From the NCBI GenBank assembly GCA_044360305.1, contig JBIKKQ010000130.1, forward strand, positions 1 to 9,827: DNA of 9,827 nt, written 5' to 3'. The first letter of the stretch is position 1. Each line of letters begins with the position of its first letter. This DNA comes from QWPN01 sp044360305 (GTDB taxonomy: Bacteria > Planctomycetota > Planctomycetia > Pirellulales > UBA1268). Position numbers and translations under genes: made by a program. Below, in pieces: positions 1 to 8,396 of the stretch. The notes under the pieces are model-generated. The model did no database searches. It worked only from the letters and a program-made list of their open reading frames with translations, and was not told where the DNA came from.

Positions 1-11
1 GTCCCACCCTT

Positions 12-629
12 ATGAAGTCGTTTCCCTCTTTCCGCCGCGGCCTCCGGTCGGGCGCCGCCCTGGCAGGAATCCTCCTCGCCGGCTGTGGCGATGCGGCGGC
101 CATCCGGCCCGGTGACATCCGCACCTACTCCGTCGCCAAGGCCCCGGCTGCCCCCGCCCGACCGCCGGCGGGGGAGGGAGCCCGGCCGGCGACCGTGCGG
201 TACGAAGTGCCGCCCGGCTGGCAGGATCTCGGCGGCAGCGGCATGCGGCTGACCACGCTGGCGATCGGCGACGCGTCTGCCGGACATGAGGTGAGTCTGA
301 GCCGGGCCCGCGGCACGATGCGCGACAACGTGATCCGCTGGCAGCGGCAGCTGGTGGGCGAGGCCGACGACAAGGCCGTCGCGGCGGCGGCCGACAGGGC
401 GCTGGCGGCGGCCGGCACCGTGAACGTCGATGGCGTGCCGGCGCAGGTCGTCGTGCTCGATGCCGCGGGTTTCCCGGAGGCCGCCAGCGCCGCGGGACAG
501 GTGATCATGGCCGCCGTCGTTCCCAGCGGCGACGACTCGTTGTTCGTGAAGTTCCGCGGCTCTGCGGACGTGGCCGCGCGGGAGAAGGACAACTTTATCC
601 GCTTCGTCGCCTCGCTGCGGCCGAACTGA
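12..629 (+). CDS. Small lipoprotein upstream of ccsBA, function unknown
   Basis: Predicted 205-residue lipoprotein. The N-terminus has a basic stretch (residues 2-12), a short hydrophobic core (about 14-23) and a lipobox L-A-G-C with the lipidated cysteine at residue 25. The mature protein should therefore be membrane-anchored on the outer face of a membrane. Residues 40-60 form a Pro/Ala-rich linker. A globular domain starts at V-R-Y-E-V-P-P-G-W (62-70) and runs to the end. Its pattern of an early PxGW, a central D-G-V-P-A and a late F-V-K-F followed by a terminal helix recalls small PsbP/DUF1795-type folds, but that is a guess. I recall similar lipoproteins next to ccsA/resB genes in planctomycetes, so a role linked to cytochrome c maturation is plausible but unproven. 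It lies 27 bases before ccsBA on the same strand. Only 11 bases upstream are visible and they show no ribosome binding site; the start is chosen because it gives a proper lipoprotein signal peptide. Confidence 0.85.
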   Translation: MKSFPSFRRGLRSGAALAGILLAGCGDAAAIRPGDIRTYSVAKAPAAPARPPAGEGARPATVRYEVPPGWQDLGGSGMRLTTLAIGDASAGHEVSLSRARGTMRDNVIRWQRQLVGEADDKAVAAAADRALAAAGTVNVDGVPAQVVVLDAAGFPEAASAAGQVIMAAVVPSGDDSLFVKFRGSADVAAREKDNFIRFVASLRPN

Positions 630-645
630 TCCGTCACCGGCACCC

Positions 646-650
646 GGAGG
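646..650 (+). promoter_or_regulatory. Ribosome binding site of ccsBA
   Basis: GGAGG lies 6 bases before the ATG at 657, in the short gap after the lipoprotein stop. It fixes the ccsBA start and is the strongest Shine-Dalgarno match on the + strand near a gene start in this window. Confidence 0.75.
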
Positions 651-656
651 CCGCAC

Positions 657-3600
657 ATGTCAGCAGGAAGCCTGCCGCTCGACCGCGGGGTCGCTGCCGG
701 TGCATCGCGATCGCGATCGCGGGCCGACGGTCAGGACTCCACGGCCTGGTCAGTCCTCCGGGCCCTGGGCTCGCTGAAGATCACCGTGGTCATGTTCCTG
801 GCCGCGGTCTTTCTTCTGTTCATCGGCACGCTCGTCCAGGACGAGAAGAACCTGCCCGACGTGAAGGCGGAATACTTCAACAGCTGGATCGCGGTCGTCC
901 GACTCGCCGACTTCCTGCCCGTGACGATCTTCCAGGATCCGGCATGGAACAAGATCCCCGGCTGGTTCCCGTTTCCGGGGGGCGGCACGATCGGGCTCGT
1001 GCTGCTCGTCAACCTGATCGCCGCCAAGATCACGAGGTTTCATGTCGCCGCCGGCGGACGGCGGCTCGTCTGGGGGACACTCGTCACCGCGCTCGGCGGC
1101 CTGCTGACGCTGGCCGTGATCCTCACCGGAAGGGCGGGGGACGGCCTCCAGGGACAGCCCCCCGTCTCCTACGACACAGTCTGGCGGTTCGTGCAGATCG
1201 GGGCGGCGGCGCTCGCGGCCGGCCTCGGCTGGGCCGCGGCCGACCGCCGGCAGCGCCGGCTCGTCCGCGGCGTGCTGGCGATCGCGGCCGTGGCGCTGGG
1301 TGCGGTCGCCGCCCTCACCGTCGTGGGGGGCGCGGCGTGGCGGATGAACGATCCCGGCCTGCGGATCATGTGGCAGTTGATCCAGTCGAGCGTGGCCGCG
1401 CTGACCCTGCTGGCGGGCCTCGTGCTCGTGTTCGGCAATCGCGGAGGCAACGTCCTGATCCACGTCGCCGTCGGCCTGCTGATGCTCGGCCAGTTCATCT
1501 TCGGCGACCGGCAGATCGAGGAGCGGATGACGCTGCTGGAGGGACAGACGACGAACGTGGCCTGTCGGACCGACGAGGTGGAACTGGCGGTGATCGACAC
1601 CGGCCGGGAGAACGACGACCGGGTGACGGCGATCTCCGGCCGGCTGCTGGCGGCGCGGGCGGGGAGCAGGCCGGTCAACGTCGATGGCCTGCCGTTCGAC
1701 ATCCGCGTCGTCGAGTACTTCCCGAATTCGACGATCCTCCGGGTCGGACCGGTGGCGCCGAACCGGGCCACGACCGGCCTCGGCCGCAGCTGGCTCGCCG
1801 ACCGCAGGCCGCCGGAGGGGGGCGGTTCGTCGCAGCCGAACATCGCCTCGGCGTACATCCAGCTCGTCGCCAAGGCGGACGGCGCCGATCTGGGCACCTT
1901 TCTGGTCTCGCAGTGGCTCAACGACTTCAGCCAACTGAACCTGACGACCGCCGCCGACGAGTGCGACGACGTCGCGGCGGCGGACACGACGTGGCGACTG
2001 CAACTGCGGTTTCGGCGCGAGTACAAGCCTTACTCGGTGTCGCTCACCGACGTGCGCCGAATCAACTACTCCGCCAGCGAGACGCCGCGCGACTATTCCT
2101 CCTACGTCACCTTCACCGACCCGGAGACGAAGGCGGAGCAGCAGGGACGGATCTGGATGAACAACCCCGTCCGCTACCGCGGGGAGACCTTCTATCAGAG
2201 CCAGTACGCGGCGGTCGATCTGGGCGGGGGGAAACAGGGGGAGATGACCGGCCTGCAAGTGGTGACCAACGCGGGCTGGCTGATCCCCTACGTCGCCTGC
2301 GTCCTCGCCTTCTGGGGGATGTTCGTCCACTTCGGCGGCACCTTCCTCCGGTTCGCCGATCGCCTCGAGCGGCAGCCGACCGGTATCGCGGACGCCAACG
2401 TGACGCGGACGCAACGCCGACCGGGCCACCGGCGGGACGAGCCGGCCCCGCGGTCCGGCCGCGGCCTGCTGCCGGCGGCGCTGGCCCTCGGCCTGATCGC
2501 CGTCTGCGTGCTCGCCGCGCTGCCACGCGGCCCGCGGTCCGGCTCCGCCGACTGGCGGGCGGCCGGCAGCCTGCCAGTGATGCACGAGGGCCGGATCAAA
2601 CCGCTCGATAGCGTCGCCCGGTCGACGCTCCAGCTCCTCGGCAACCGGACCGAGGTGAAGATGCCTGCCACCCCATCGACGGCACCGGGCGGGCCGGTCG
2701 GAACGGTCCCCGGAACCCGCTGGCTCATCGGCCTGATGGCAGGAAGCGAGTGGGTGGACCGCGCCCCCGTGTTCAGGATCGACGCCAAGGAGGTTCTCGA
2801 TCTGTTCGATCTGGAACGGCGCAAGGGCCATCGCTACTCCCACGCCGAACTGGAGAAGGGGCGGCCGAAGCTGCGCGAGCAGGTGGCGAAACTCCGCGAT
2901 GTGCCCGCCGAATCGCGGTCGTTCGCCCAGAAGAAGATGATCGAGATCGAGCAGAAGTTCGCCATCTACGACCTGATCCGCTTCGCCTACGAGGCGCCGG
3001 CGCTGCCGGAGATCGACCCGGCCGGGGACCGCCAGCAGGTGTTGAGCGAGATCCGGCGGATGATGGAGCGGGCCCGGCTGATCGAGGATCGCAAGCCCCC
3101 GGCACTGATTCCCCCCGTCGGGCCGCCCGCGGCAGGGGCCGGGATTCCGGCGGTCGCGACCGCCGAGTGGAAGGCTCTCTATCCGGCGGTCATGGAGGCG
3201 TTTGCCCGGCGGCTGACCGGGGATGCCGCGGCGATCAACCCGGCGATCCTTCCGCTCACGAACCTGCTGTCGGCCGAGGCGTCTGCTCCGGCGCAGATCG
3301 ACGAGGCGGTGGCGGACTACCGCCGGGCGATCGCCGATCTCGAATCGGTCCGCACGGGAGCGCGGATGGCCGCCTTCGAGGCCTGGCTGCTGGCCTTCAA
3401 TCCCACCGACGTGGCAAAGTGGCTGTACATCCTGGCCGTCGTCGTCTGCTTCGCCAGCTTCCTCGCCTGGCATGCCCCGCTCAACCGGTTCGTATTCTGG
3501 CTGCTGGCCGGGCTGTTCTGCCTGCACACGTTCGCCATCGGTGCCCGGATCGCGATCACCGGCCGGCCGCCCGTGGTGAACCTCTACGGGTCCGCCGTGT

Positions 3601-4316
3601 TCATCGGCTGGGCCTGCGTCCTGGCCGGGCTCGTGCTCGAACGGCTCTACCGGCTCGGCATCGGCAACCTCGTCGCCGCGGCGAGCGGCGCGCTGTCGCT
3701 GATGATCGCCTACGGCCTCGATTCCGGCGACACGATGCACGTGCTCCAGGCGGTGCTCGACACGCAGTTCTGGCTCTCGACCCACGTCGTCACCGTGACG
3801 CTCGGCTACGGAGCCACGTTCCTCGCGGGCCTGCTCGGCACCTGCTCGATCGTCCACGGCATCTGGACCGGACGGCGGCCCGGCGACGCCGCCGCGAACC
3901 GGCGGATCGCCGACGACCTCTACCGGATGACCTATGGCGTCACCTGCTTCGCCCTGTTCTTCAGTTTCATCGGCACCGTGCTCGGGGGGCTGTGGGCCGA
4001 CGACAGCTGGGGCCGGTTCTGGGGCTGGGACCCGAAGGAGAACGGCGCCCTGATGATCGTGCTCTGGAACGCGGCCGTACTCCATGCCCGCTGGGACCGC
4101 TGGATCGGCCCACGCGGCTTCGCCCTGTTCACGATCGCGGGCAATATCGTCACCGCCTGGAGCTGGTTCGGCACCAACCAGCTGAGCATCGGCCTCCACA
4201 GTTACGGCTTCACCAGCGGCGTCCTCATGCTGCTGGGCTGCTACGTCCTCAGCCAGGTCGCGATCATCGTGGCCGGCCTGTGGTTGACGCGGCCCGGCGT
4301 CCAGATTCGGGTATGA
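657..4316 (+). CDS. ccsBA: Fused ResB-CcsA (CcsBA) cytochrome c biogenesis protein
   Basis: A 1219-residue membrane protein of system II cytochrome c biogenesis. The family carries heme across the cytoplasmic membrane and attaches it to CXXCH apocytochromes. The N-terminal ResB/CcsB part has a first membrane segment at about 41-61, further segments to about 285, an extracytoplasmic domain at about 290-535, and a closing segment ending near H558. H269 (in LIHVAVGLL) and H558 (in MFVHFGG) are candidate transmembrane heme-ligand histidines. A segment at about 602-620 leads to the motif LPVMHEGRIKPLD (639-651) and a long soluble region to about 915. The CcsA part starts near W922 and contains GRPPVVN (969-975), the WWD heme-binding motif WGRFWGWDPKE (1118-1128), and flanking histidines H1043 (STHVV) and H1181 (GLHSYGF). 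All expected CcsA landmarks are intact. Such fusions occur in several phyla. The GGAGG site at 646-650 supports the start, and the stop overlaps the next gene. CcdA/ResA-type thiol partners are not in the window. Confidence 0.96.
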   Translation: MSAGSLPLDRGVAAGASRSRSRADGQDSTAWSVLRALGSLKITVVMFLAAVFLLFIGTLVQDEKNLPDVKAEYFNSWIAVVRLADFLPVTIFQDPAWNKIPGWFPFPGGGTIGLVLLVNLIAAKITRFHVAAGGRRLVWGTLVTALGGLLTLAVILTGRAGDGLQGQPPVSYDTVWRFVQIGAAALAAGLGWAAADRRQRRLVRGVLAIAAVALGAVAALTVVGGAAWRMNDPGLRIMWQLIQSSVAALTLLAGLVLVFGNRGGNVLIHVAVGLLMLGQFIFGDRQIEERMTLLEGQTTNVACRTDEVELAVIDTGRENDDRVTAISGRLLAARAGSRPVNVDGLPFDIRVVEYFPNSTILRVGPVAPNRATTGLGRSWLADRRPPEGGGSSQPNIASAYIQLVAKADGADLGTFLVSQWLNDFSQLNLTTAADECDDVAAADTTWRLQLRFRREYKPYSVSLTDVRRINYSASETPRDYSSYVTFTDPETKAEQQGRIWMNNPVRYRGETFYQSQYAAVDLGGGKQGEMTGLQVVTNAGWLIPYVACVLAFWGMFVHFGGTFLRFADRLERQPTGIADANVTRTQRRPGHRRDEPAPRSGRGLLPAALALGLIAVCVLAALPRGPRSGSADWRAAGSLPVMHEGRIKPLDSVARSTLQLLGNRTEVKMPATPSTAPGGPVGTVPGTRWLIGLMAGSEWVDRAPVFRIDAKEVLDLFDLERRKGHRYSHAELEKGRPKLREQVAKLRDVPAESRSFAQKKMIEIEQKFAIYDLIRFAYEAPALPEIDPAGDRQQVLSEIRRMMERARLIEDRKPPALIPPVGPPAAGAGIPAVATAEWKALYPAVMEAFARRLTGDAAAINPAILPLTNLLSAEASAPAQIDEAVADYRRAIADLESVRTGARMAAFEAWLLAFNPTDVAKWLYILAVVVCFASFLAWHAPLNRFVFWLLAGLFCLHTFAIGARIAITGRPPVVNLYGSAVFIGWACVLAGLVLERLYRLGIGNLVAAASGALSLMIAYGLDSGDTMHVLQAVLDTQFWLSTHVVTVTLGYGATFLAGLLGTCSIVHGIWTGRRPGDAAANRRIADDLYRMTYGVTCFALFFSFIGTVLGGLWADDSWGRFWGWDPKENGALMIVLWNAAVLHARWDRWIGPRGFALFTIAGNIVTAWSWFGTNQLSIGLHSYGFTSGVLMLLGCYVLSQVAIIVAGLWLTRPGVQIRV

Positions 4317-5359
4317 GGACCTCGGAAGACAGACGCGTGCCGAACAGCCCCTCCGATTTTTCATCCTGGCTGGCGAGAATGGCCTGGCGGTCGCTGGTTT
4401 CCGCCTGCTGCTGCCTCGTCGCCTGCGCTGCCGCGGTCAGGGCCGCCGATCAATTGACAGCTGCGCCGGCCCATCCCGGGCAGGTCCGCAACAGCGTCGG
4501 CATGACGCTCGTCTTCATCCCGCCGGGGACGTTCACGATGGGATCCCCGGAGAACGAGCCGTCGCGGGAGAAGCAGGAGGTTCCGCACCGCGTGACGTTG
4601 ACGAAGGGTTTCTATCTGGGGCGGTACGAGGTCACGGTCGGCCAGTTCCGGCAGTTCGTGGCCGACACGAAGTACCGGACCGACGGCGAGCGCGACGGCA
4701 TCGGGGCCTACGGGATCGACGAGGCGGGCAAGATCGAGGCCATGCACGCCCGCTTCACCTGGAAGACCCCGGGATTCGAACAGACGGACGATCATCCGGT
4801 CGTGGACGTCTCGTGGCAGGACGCGACGGCGTTTTGCCGCTGGCTGAGCACGAAGGAGGGAAAGACCTACCGGCTGCCGACCGAGGCGGAATGGGAATAC
4901 GCCTGCCGAGCCGGCACGGACACCCCCTATGCCTTCGGCCCGGACGCCGAAGGGCTGGCGAACGCGGGCAACGCGGCCGACGCGACGGCGCGGGCCCGGT
5001 ATCCGGGCTGGACCATCGGCATCAGGGCCGAGGACGGGCACGTGTGCACCGCCCCCGTGGGCCAGTTCGCGGCGAACGCCTTCGGCCTCCACGACATGCA
5101 CGGCAACGTCTGGGAGTGGTGTGCCGACTGGTACGACCCCAAGGGCTACGCCAACGACAAGCAGACCGACCCGTCGGGCCCCGTCGCCGGAAACGACCGG
5201 GTCCAGCGAGGTGGCGGCTGGTCGAGTGACGCGAAACGCTGCCGGTCCGCGTCCCGGATCGGCCGCGATGCGGCGGGCTATCGCGGCTGCTATCTCGGGT
5301 TCCGCGTGGTCCTCGATCAGTCGCGGGCGGAGACGATTCGGGACGCCGGCGCACGATGA
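4313..5359 (+). CDS. Secreted SUMF1/formylglycine-generating-enzyme-like protein
   Basis: A 348-residue protein of the FGE-sulfatase (SUMF1) fold. Family landmarks are N-S-V-G-M-T-L-V-F-I-P-P-G-T-F-T-M-G (about 61-77), FYLGRYEVTVGQF, HPVVDVSWQDATAFCRWL, YRLPTEAEWEYACRAG, FGLHDMHGNVWEWCADWY and a closing LGFRVV. Authentic FGE uses two cysteines (human C336 and C341) to oxidise a sulfatase cysteine to formylglycine. Aligned on GGGWSSDAKRC, the first is Ser305 and only the second, Cys310, remains, so FGE activity is doubtful; a binding or structural role is as likely. The ATG at 4313 overlaps the ccsBA stop (ATGA), indicating translational coupling. It has no Shine-Dalgarno of its own. An alternative ATG at 4379 would start directly at a classic signal peptide (MAWRSLVSACCCLVACAAAVRA); with the upstream start this hydrophobic stretch lies at 23-44. 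Either way export is predicted. The last 14 codons, including the stop, overlap the end of comEC on the other strand. Confidence 0.9.
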   Translation: MRTSEDRRVPNSPSDFSSWLARMAWRSLVSACCCLVACAAAVRAADQLTAAPAHPGQVRNSVGMTLVFIPPGTFTMGSPENEPSREKQEVPHRVTLTKGFYLGRYEVTVGQFRQFVADTKYRTDGERDGIGAYGIDEAGKIEAMHARFTWKTPGFEQTDDHPVVDVSWQDATAFCRWLSTKEGKTYRLPTEAEWEYACRAGTDTPYAFGPDAEGLANAGNAADATARARYPGWTIGIRAEDGHVCTAPVGQFAANAFGLHDMHGNVWEWCADWYDPKGYANDKQTDPSGPVAGNDRVQRGGGWSSDAKRCRSASRIGRDAAGYRGCYLGFRVVLDQSRAETIRDAGAR

Positions 5360-8196
5360 CCGCTGCGGCACGCCGCCGCTGTCACGGAGCCTTCCCCCGG
5401 CGCGACCAGCTGCCAGGCGCCGCGTGAGAACCGGCGCACGCCGACGCCGGCCGCCGTGGCTTCGACGGCGATCGCACCCTCGCCACCAGTCTTGAGCACG
5501 CGAGAAACCCCGCCGGTCGAAGCCGCTCCGTAGGCGGCCCGCACCTCGGGCCAGCCCGCGCCCCCCTGGCCGCTGACGAGGATCCAGGTCGGGGCGGTGG
5601 CCCGGGCGATGTCGGGCGGCAGGCTCGACCGGCTGCCGTGATGCGGCGCCACGAGCACGTCGCAGCGGTCGGGGCCGGCCGCGACGAAGCGATCGAGGGC
5701 CTCGCCTTCGAGATCCCCGGGCAACAGCAGGCGGCGGCCCGCCGACTCCACCGCCAGCACGATGCTGCGCTCGTTGTCGGCCAGGGCCCGACCGCCCTGC
5801 GGGTCGGCGGCGATCGCACCCGCCTCCGCGGCATCGCTGTCGGCCGGGCCGGCGGCGGGTTCGATGTCAGCCGCGGACGCGGCCGGGTGCAGCACGCGGA
5901 CCCGGCACTGCGGATCGATGGCGAATTCTTCCCCCGCACGGACCGTCCGCAGCGGGATGCCCCGGCGATCGATCTGCTCGAGCAGATCGGTGACGGCCGA
6001 CGACCGGCTGGCAGGAAAATCATCGGTGATCAGCACCTCGCCGACGGCGAACCGCTCGAGCAACTGCGGCACGGCGTTGAAGTGGTCGGCGTCGGCATGC
6101 GAGATGACCAGCGTGTCGATCCGCCGCAGCCCCTCGCTCCACAGCACCCCCGCCAGCGCCCGCCGGGCCGCGGCCGGCGCCCCCAGCCGGCCGGCGTCGT
6201 AGACGAGGCAGCGGCCCGACGGGCTGCGGACGACGATCCCGCAGCCGTGCCCGACCGCCGCCATGACCATGCGCAGCGGGCCCACCCCTGGCTCCGCCAG
6301 TCGCCCGAGCCCGCACCCCGCGAGCCCGATGGCGATCCAGGCGGCCGTCACGACGCCCCAGGTCCTGGCCCGGGCAAGCCGCTCCGCGGGCAGCCAGAAG
6401 CAGACGGCCGCCAGAACCGCATACCAGCCGGCCACCCACCAGCACGGCGGCGCCGCGAGCCAGACGTGGCCTCCCGGCACGTCGGCCGCCCACGACACCA
6501 GCCCGCCGATGCAGGCGAGCGCGCCGTCGCAGGCCGCACCACACAGGCCGGCGACCGCCGGCGACAGGCCGGCCGTCAGCAGGCAGGCGAGGCCCCAGCC
6601 CATCGCCAGCGCCACGAACGGCGCGATCAGCACGTTGAGCACGAGCCCGATCGGGCTGAGCACATGAAACCGGGCGCCGACGAGGGGTGCCGACACCGCC
6701 CACACGGCCGCGCCGGTCACGAACAGCACCCAGACGTTCCACGCCAGCCGACGGACGAGCTTCTCGGCCGGGGAGCGGCTGCGGTCGATGAGCCGCTCGA
6801 TCGGGTCGGGCTCGGCCCGCGGCCGCGCCAGCGCCGCCGAGACGGCGACGAGCACGGCCGTGGACATGAACGACAGCTGTGCCCCCGCCCCGAACACCTC
6901 GCCCGGCCGACAGGCGAGGATCACGACGGCCGCCACCGCCAGGGCATTGACCGCCGGCGACCGGCGCCCGGTGGCGGCCCCGAGGCAGGCGAGCCAGACG
7001 AGGAGCGTGGCCCGCACGACGGGCGTCTCGGCGCGAACGAGGAGCATGTACAGCCCCGTGCAGGCCGCCACGGTGACCAGCGCCCAGCCGCGCGGCACCA
7101 GCAGCCAGCGACAGATCCGAAACAGGGCGAAGGCGAGCAGGCCGACGTGCAGCCCCGAGATGGAGAGGATGTGGACCGTGCCCGTGACGAGGAAATCGTC
7201 GGCGTCCTGCCGGGGCAGCGACTCACGACTGCCGAGGAGGAGGGCCGCGGCCAGCGGCGCGCGGGACGACGACACGTGCTCGTGGAGAGTCCCGACACCG
7301 CGGGCGCGAAGCCGGTCGATCGCCGGACCGACCGCCCACCACGGCGGCTCGGCGAGGATGCGGATGCAGGACGCCGCGTGCACGCGGATGATCGACAGGC
7401 AGCGGCTCGTCCGCGCCCGGAGCCGGAAATCGAACTCGCCGGGATTGAGCGCCGCGGCGGGCCGCAGCCCGCGGCCGAAGATCCGCACCCGGCTGCCGAC
7501 GGCAACCGGCGGCGGATCGCCATCGACGATCACCGCCGCCCGGCCGGACGCGTCCCGCCAGCGGCCGCCGTCGCGGAGCCGCTGCACCGCGAGGATGAAC
7601 TCGCTCGACGGGCCGATCGCCGCGGCCTGCCGCGGATCGGCCACGGGGGAGGGGAGGAGCCGCGGCGACTCGAGGACGATGCCGACGACCGCCACCGGGA
7701 CCGGGCCGGGCGTCATGCCGGCCTCGACCTGCGCGGACTCGAACTGCCAGGCGAGATCGTCGCCCGGGAAGAGATCGAACCGGGCCGCCGACCAGGCCGC
7801 GGCGGTGCAGCCGATCGCCGCGCCGAGGCTCGCCGCAGCCGCCCACGGCCGACCGCGGCGCAGGCACGTGCCCCAGACGGCGAGCGCCCCCATGGCGGAC
7901 CACCACCAGGCGACGGCCAGGCTGCTTGTCCTCCACGGACCGGATTCGAAGCCTGGCACCAGCGGCACGAGCCGGCCCGCGAGGCAGCCGGCCGCGACGC
8001 AGGCGGCGACGAGAACGAGCGGCCGGCTCGGCAGCGGCTCCGAGCGGGCCTGGAGCCGGGCCCAGCCGATCGCGGCGGCCGCGGCCGCCACGACACCGGC
8101 CCACGCCGCCGCTCCCCGGGCCGCGAGCCCTGCCAGGTGGAACTTCAGCACCGCCCCCCAGCCCACGACGCTGGTACGAATCTCGAACCAAAACAT
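5317..8196 (-). CDS. comEC: ComEC/Rec2 family DNA-uptake channel protein
   Basis: A 959-residue multi-pass membrane protein. ComEC moves one strand of incoming DNA across the cytoplasmic membrane in natural transformation; its C-terminal metallo-beta-lactamase domain is thought to degrade the other strand. The N-terminus has membrane segments and a DUF4131-like soluble region (roughly 20-240). The competence core (about 305-590) includes SISGLHVG with H350 and a run of hydrophobic helices. The lactamase-type domain begins near 640 and has HADADH (700-705), N808/S811 in NERS, PGD with D828, and PHHGS with H852/H853, so the main metal-site residues are present. The usual DVGQGD motif reads AVGHGC (around 647-652), and an Ala-rich insert occupies about 771-806. 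The reading frame stays open 100 codons further upstream, but the ATG at 8196 has GGAGAG 6 bases before it and begins the hydrophobic N-terminus, so it is preferred. The 3' end overlaps the SUMF1-like gene by 43 bases. Confidence 0.94.
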   Translation of the reverse strand: MFWFEIRTSVVGWGAVLKFHLAGLAARGAAAWAGVVAAAAAAIGWARLQARSEPLPSRPLVLVAACVAAGCLAGRLVPLVPGFESGPWRTSSLAVAWWWSAMGALAVWGTCLRRGRPWAAAASLGAAIGCTAAAWSAARFDLFPGDDLAWQFESAQVEAGMTPGPVPVAVVGIVLESPRLLPSPVADPRQAAAIGPSSEFILAVQRLRDGGRWRDASGRAAVIVDGDPPPVAVGSRVRIFGRGLRPAAALNPGEFDFRLRARTSRCLSIIRVHAASCIRILAEPPWWAVGPAIDRLRARGVGTLHEHVSSSRAPLAAALLLGSRESLPRQDADDFLVTGTVHILSISGLHVGLLAFALFRICRWLLVPRGWALVTVAACTGLYMLLVRAETPVVRATLLVWLACLGAATGRRSPAVNALAVAAVVILACRPGEVFGAGAQLSFMSTAVLVAVSAALARPRAEPDPIERLIDRSRSPAEKLVRRLAWNVWVLFVTGAAVWAVSAPLVGARFHVLSPIGLVLNVLIAPFVALAMGWGLACLLTAGLSPAVAGLCGAACDGALACIGGLVSWAADVPGGHVWLAAPPCWWVAGWYAVLAAVCFWLPAERLARARTWGVVTAAWIAIGLAGCGLGRLAEPGVGPLRMVMAAVGHGCGIVVRSPSGRCLVYDAGRLGAPAAARRALAGVLWSEGLRRIDTLVISHADADHFNAVPQLLERFAVGEVLITDDFPASRSSAVTDLLEQIDRRGIPLRTVRAGEEFAIDPQCRVRVLHPAASAADIEPAAGPADSDAAEAGAIAADPQGGRALADNERSIVLAVESAGRRLLLPGDLEGEALDRFVAAGPDRCDVLVAPHHGSRSSLPPDIARATAPTWILVSGQGGAGWPEVRAAYGAASTGGVSRVLKTGGEGAIAVEATAAGVGVRRFSRGAWQLVAPGEGSVTAAACRSGHRAPASRIVSARD

Positions 8197-8202
8197 GGCC
8201 TG

Positions 8203-8208
8203 CTCTCC
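8203..8208 (-). promoter_or_regulatory. Ribosome binding site of comEC
   Basis: Read on the - strand, GGAGAG lies 6 bases before the ATG whose first base is 8196. This is the same spacing as for ccsBA. It decides the start against the longer open frame that extends to 8496 and would overlap the divergent gene. Confidence 0.65.
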
Positions 8209-8396
8209 GGCAACGCAACCTCGGCAACGACGCCTCCTCCTGTTGAAGCGAGAGAAACCGGGTCGAGGGGCAACCAGTGGCGGGGCGCGGCGGAAATACG
8301 GAAGATCCGGGCCTCGGTCGGTCGCCAGGTCGGCCCCGGCCGCGATCGCCGCCGACGCCTGTCCTGCGTGCTCCCGCGGCCGCCCCCCGGCTGTCG

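Noticed and set aside
750..4364. A 1204-codon open frame on the - strand across the whole ccsBA gene
   Set aside because: It is in exact codon register with ccsBA, so a stop would need TTA, CTA or TCA codons in the sense gene, which are rare at this GC content. Its translation is low-complexity, rich in Arg, Gly, Asp and Glu, and has no domain. ccsBA has all its family motifs.
5317..5400. An intrinsic terminator after the ccsBA operon
   Set aside because: The gene ends overlap comEC and no stem followed by a T-run is visible there.
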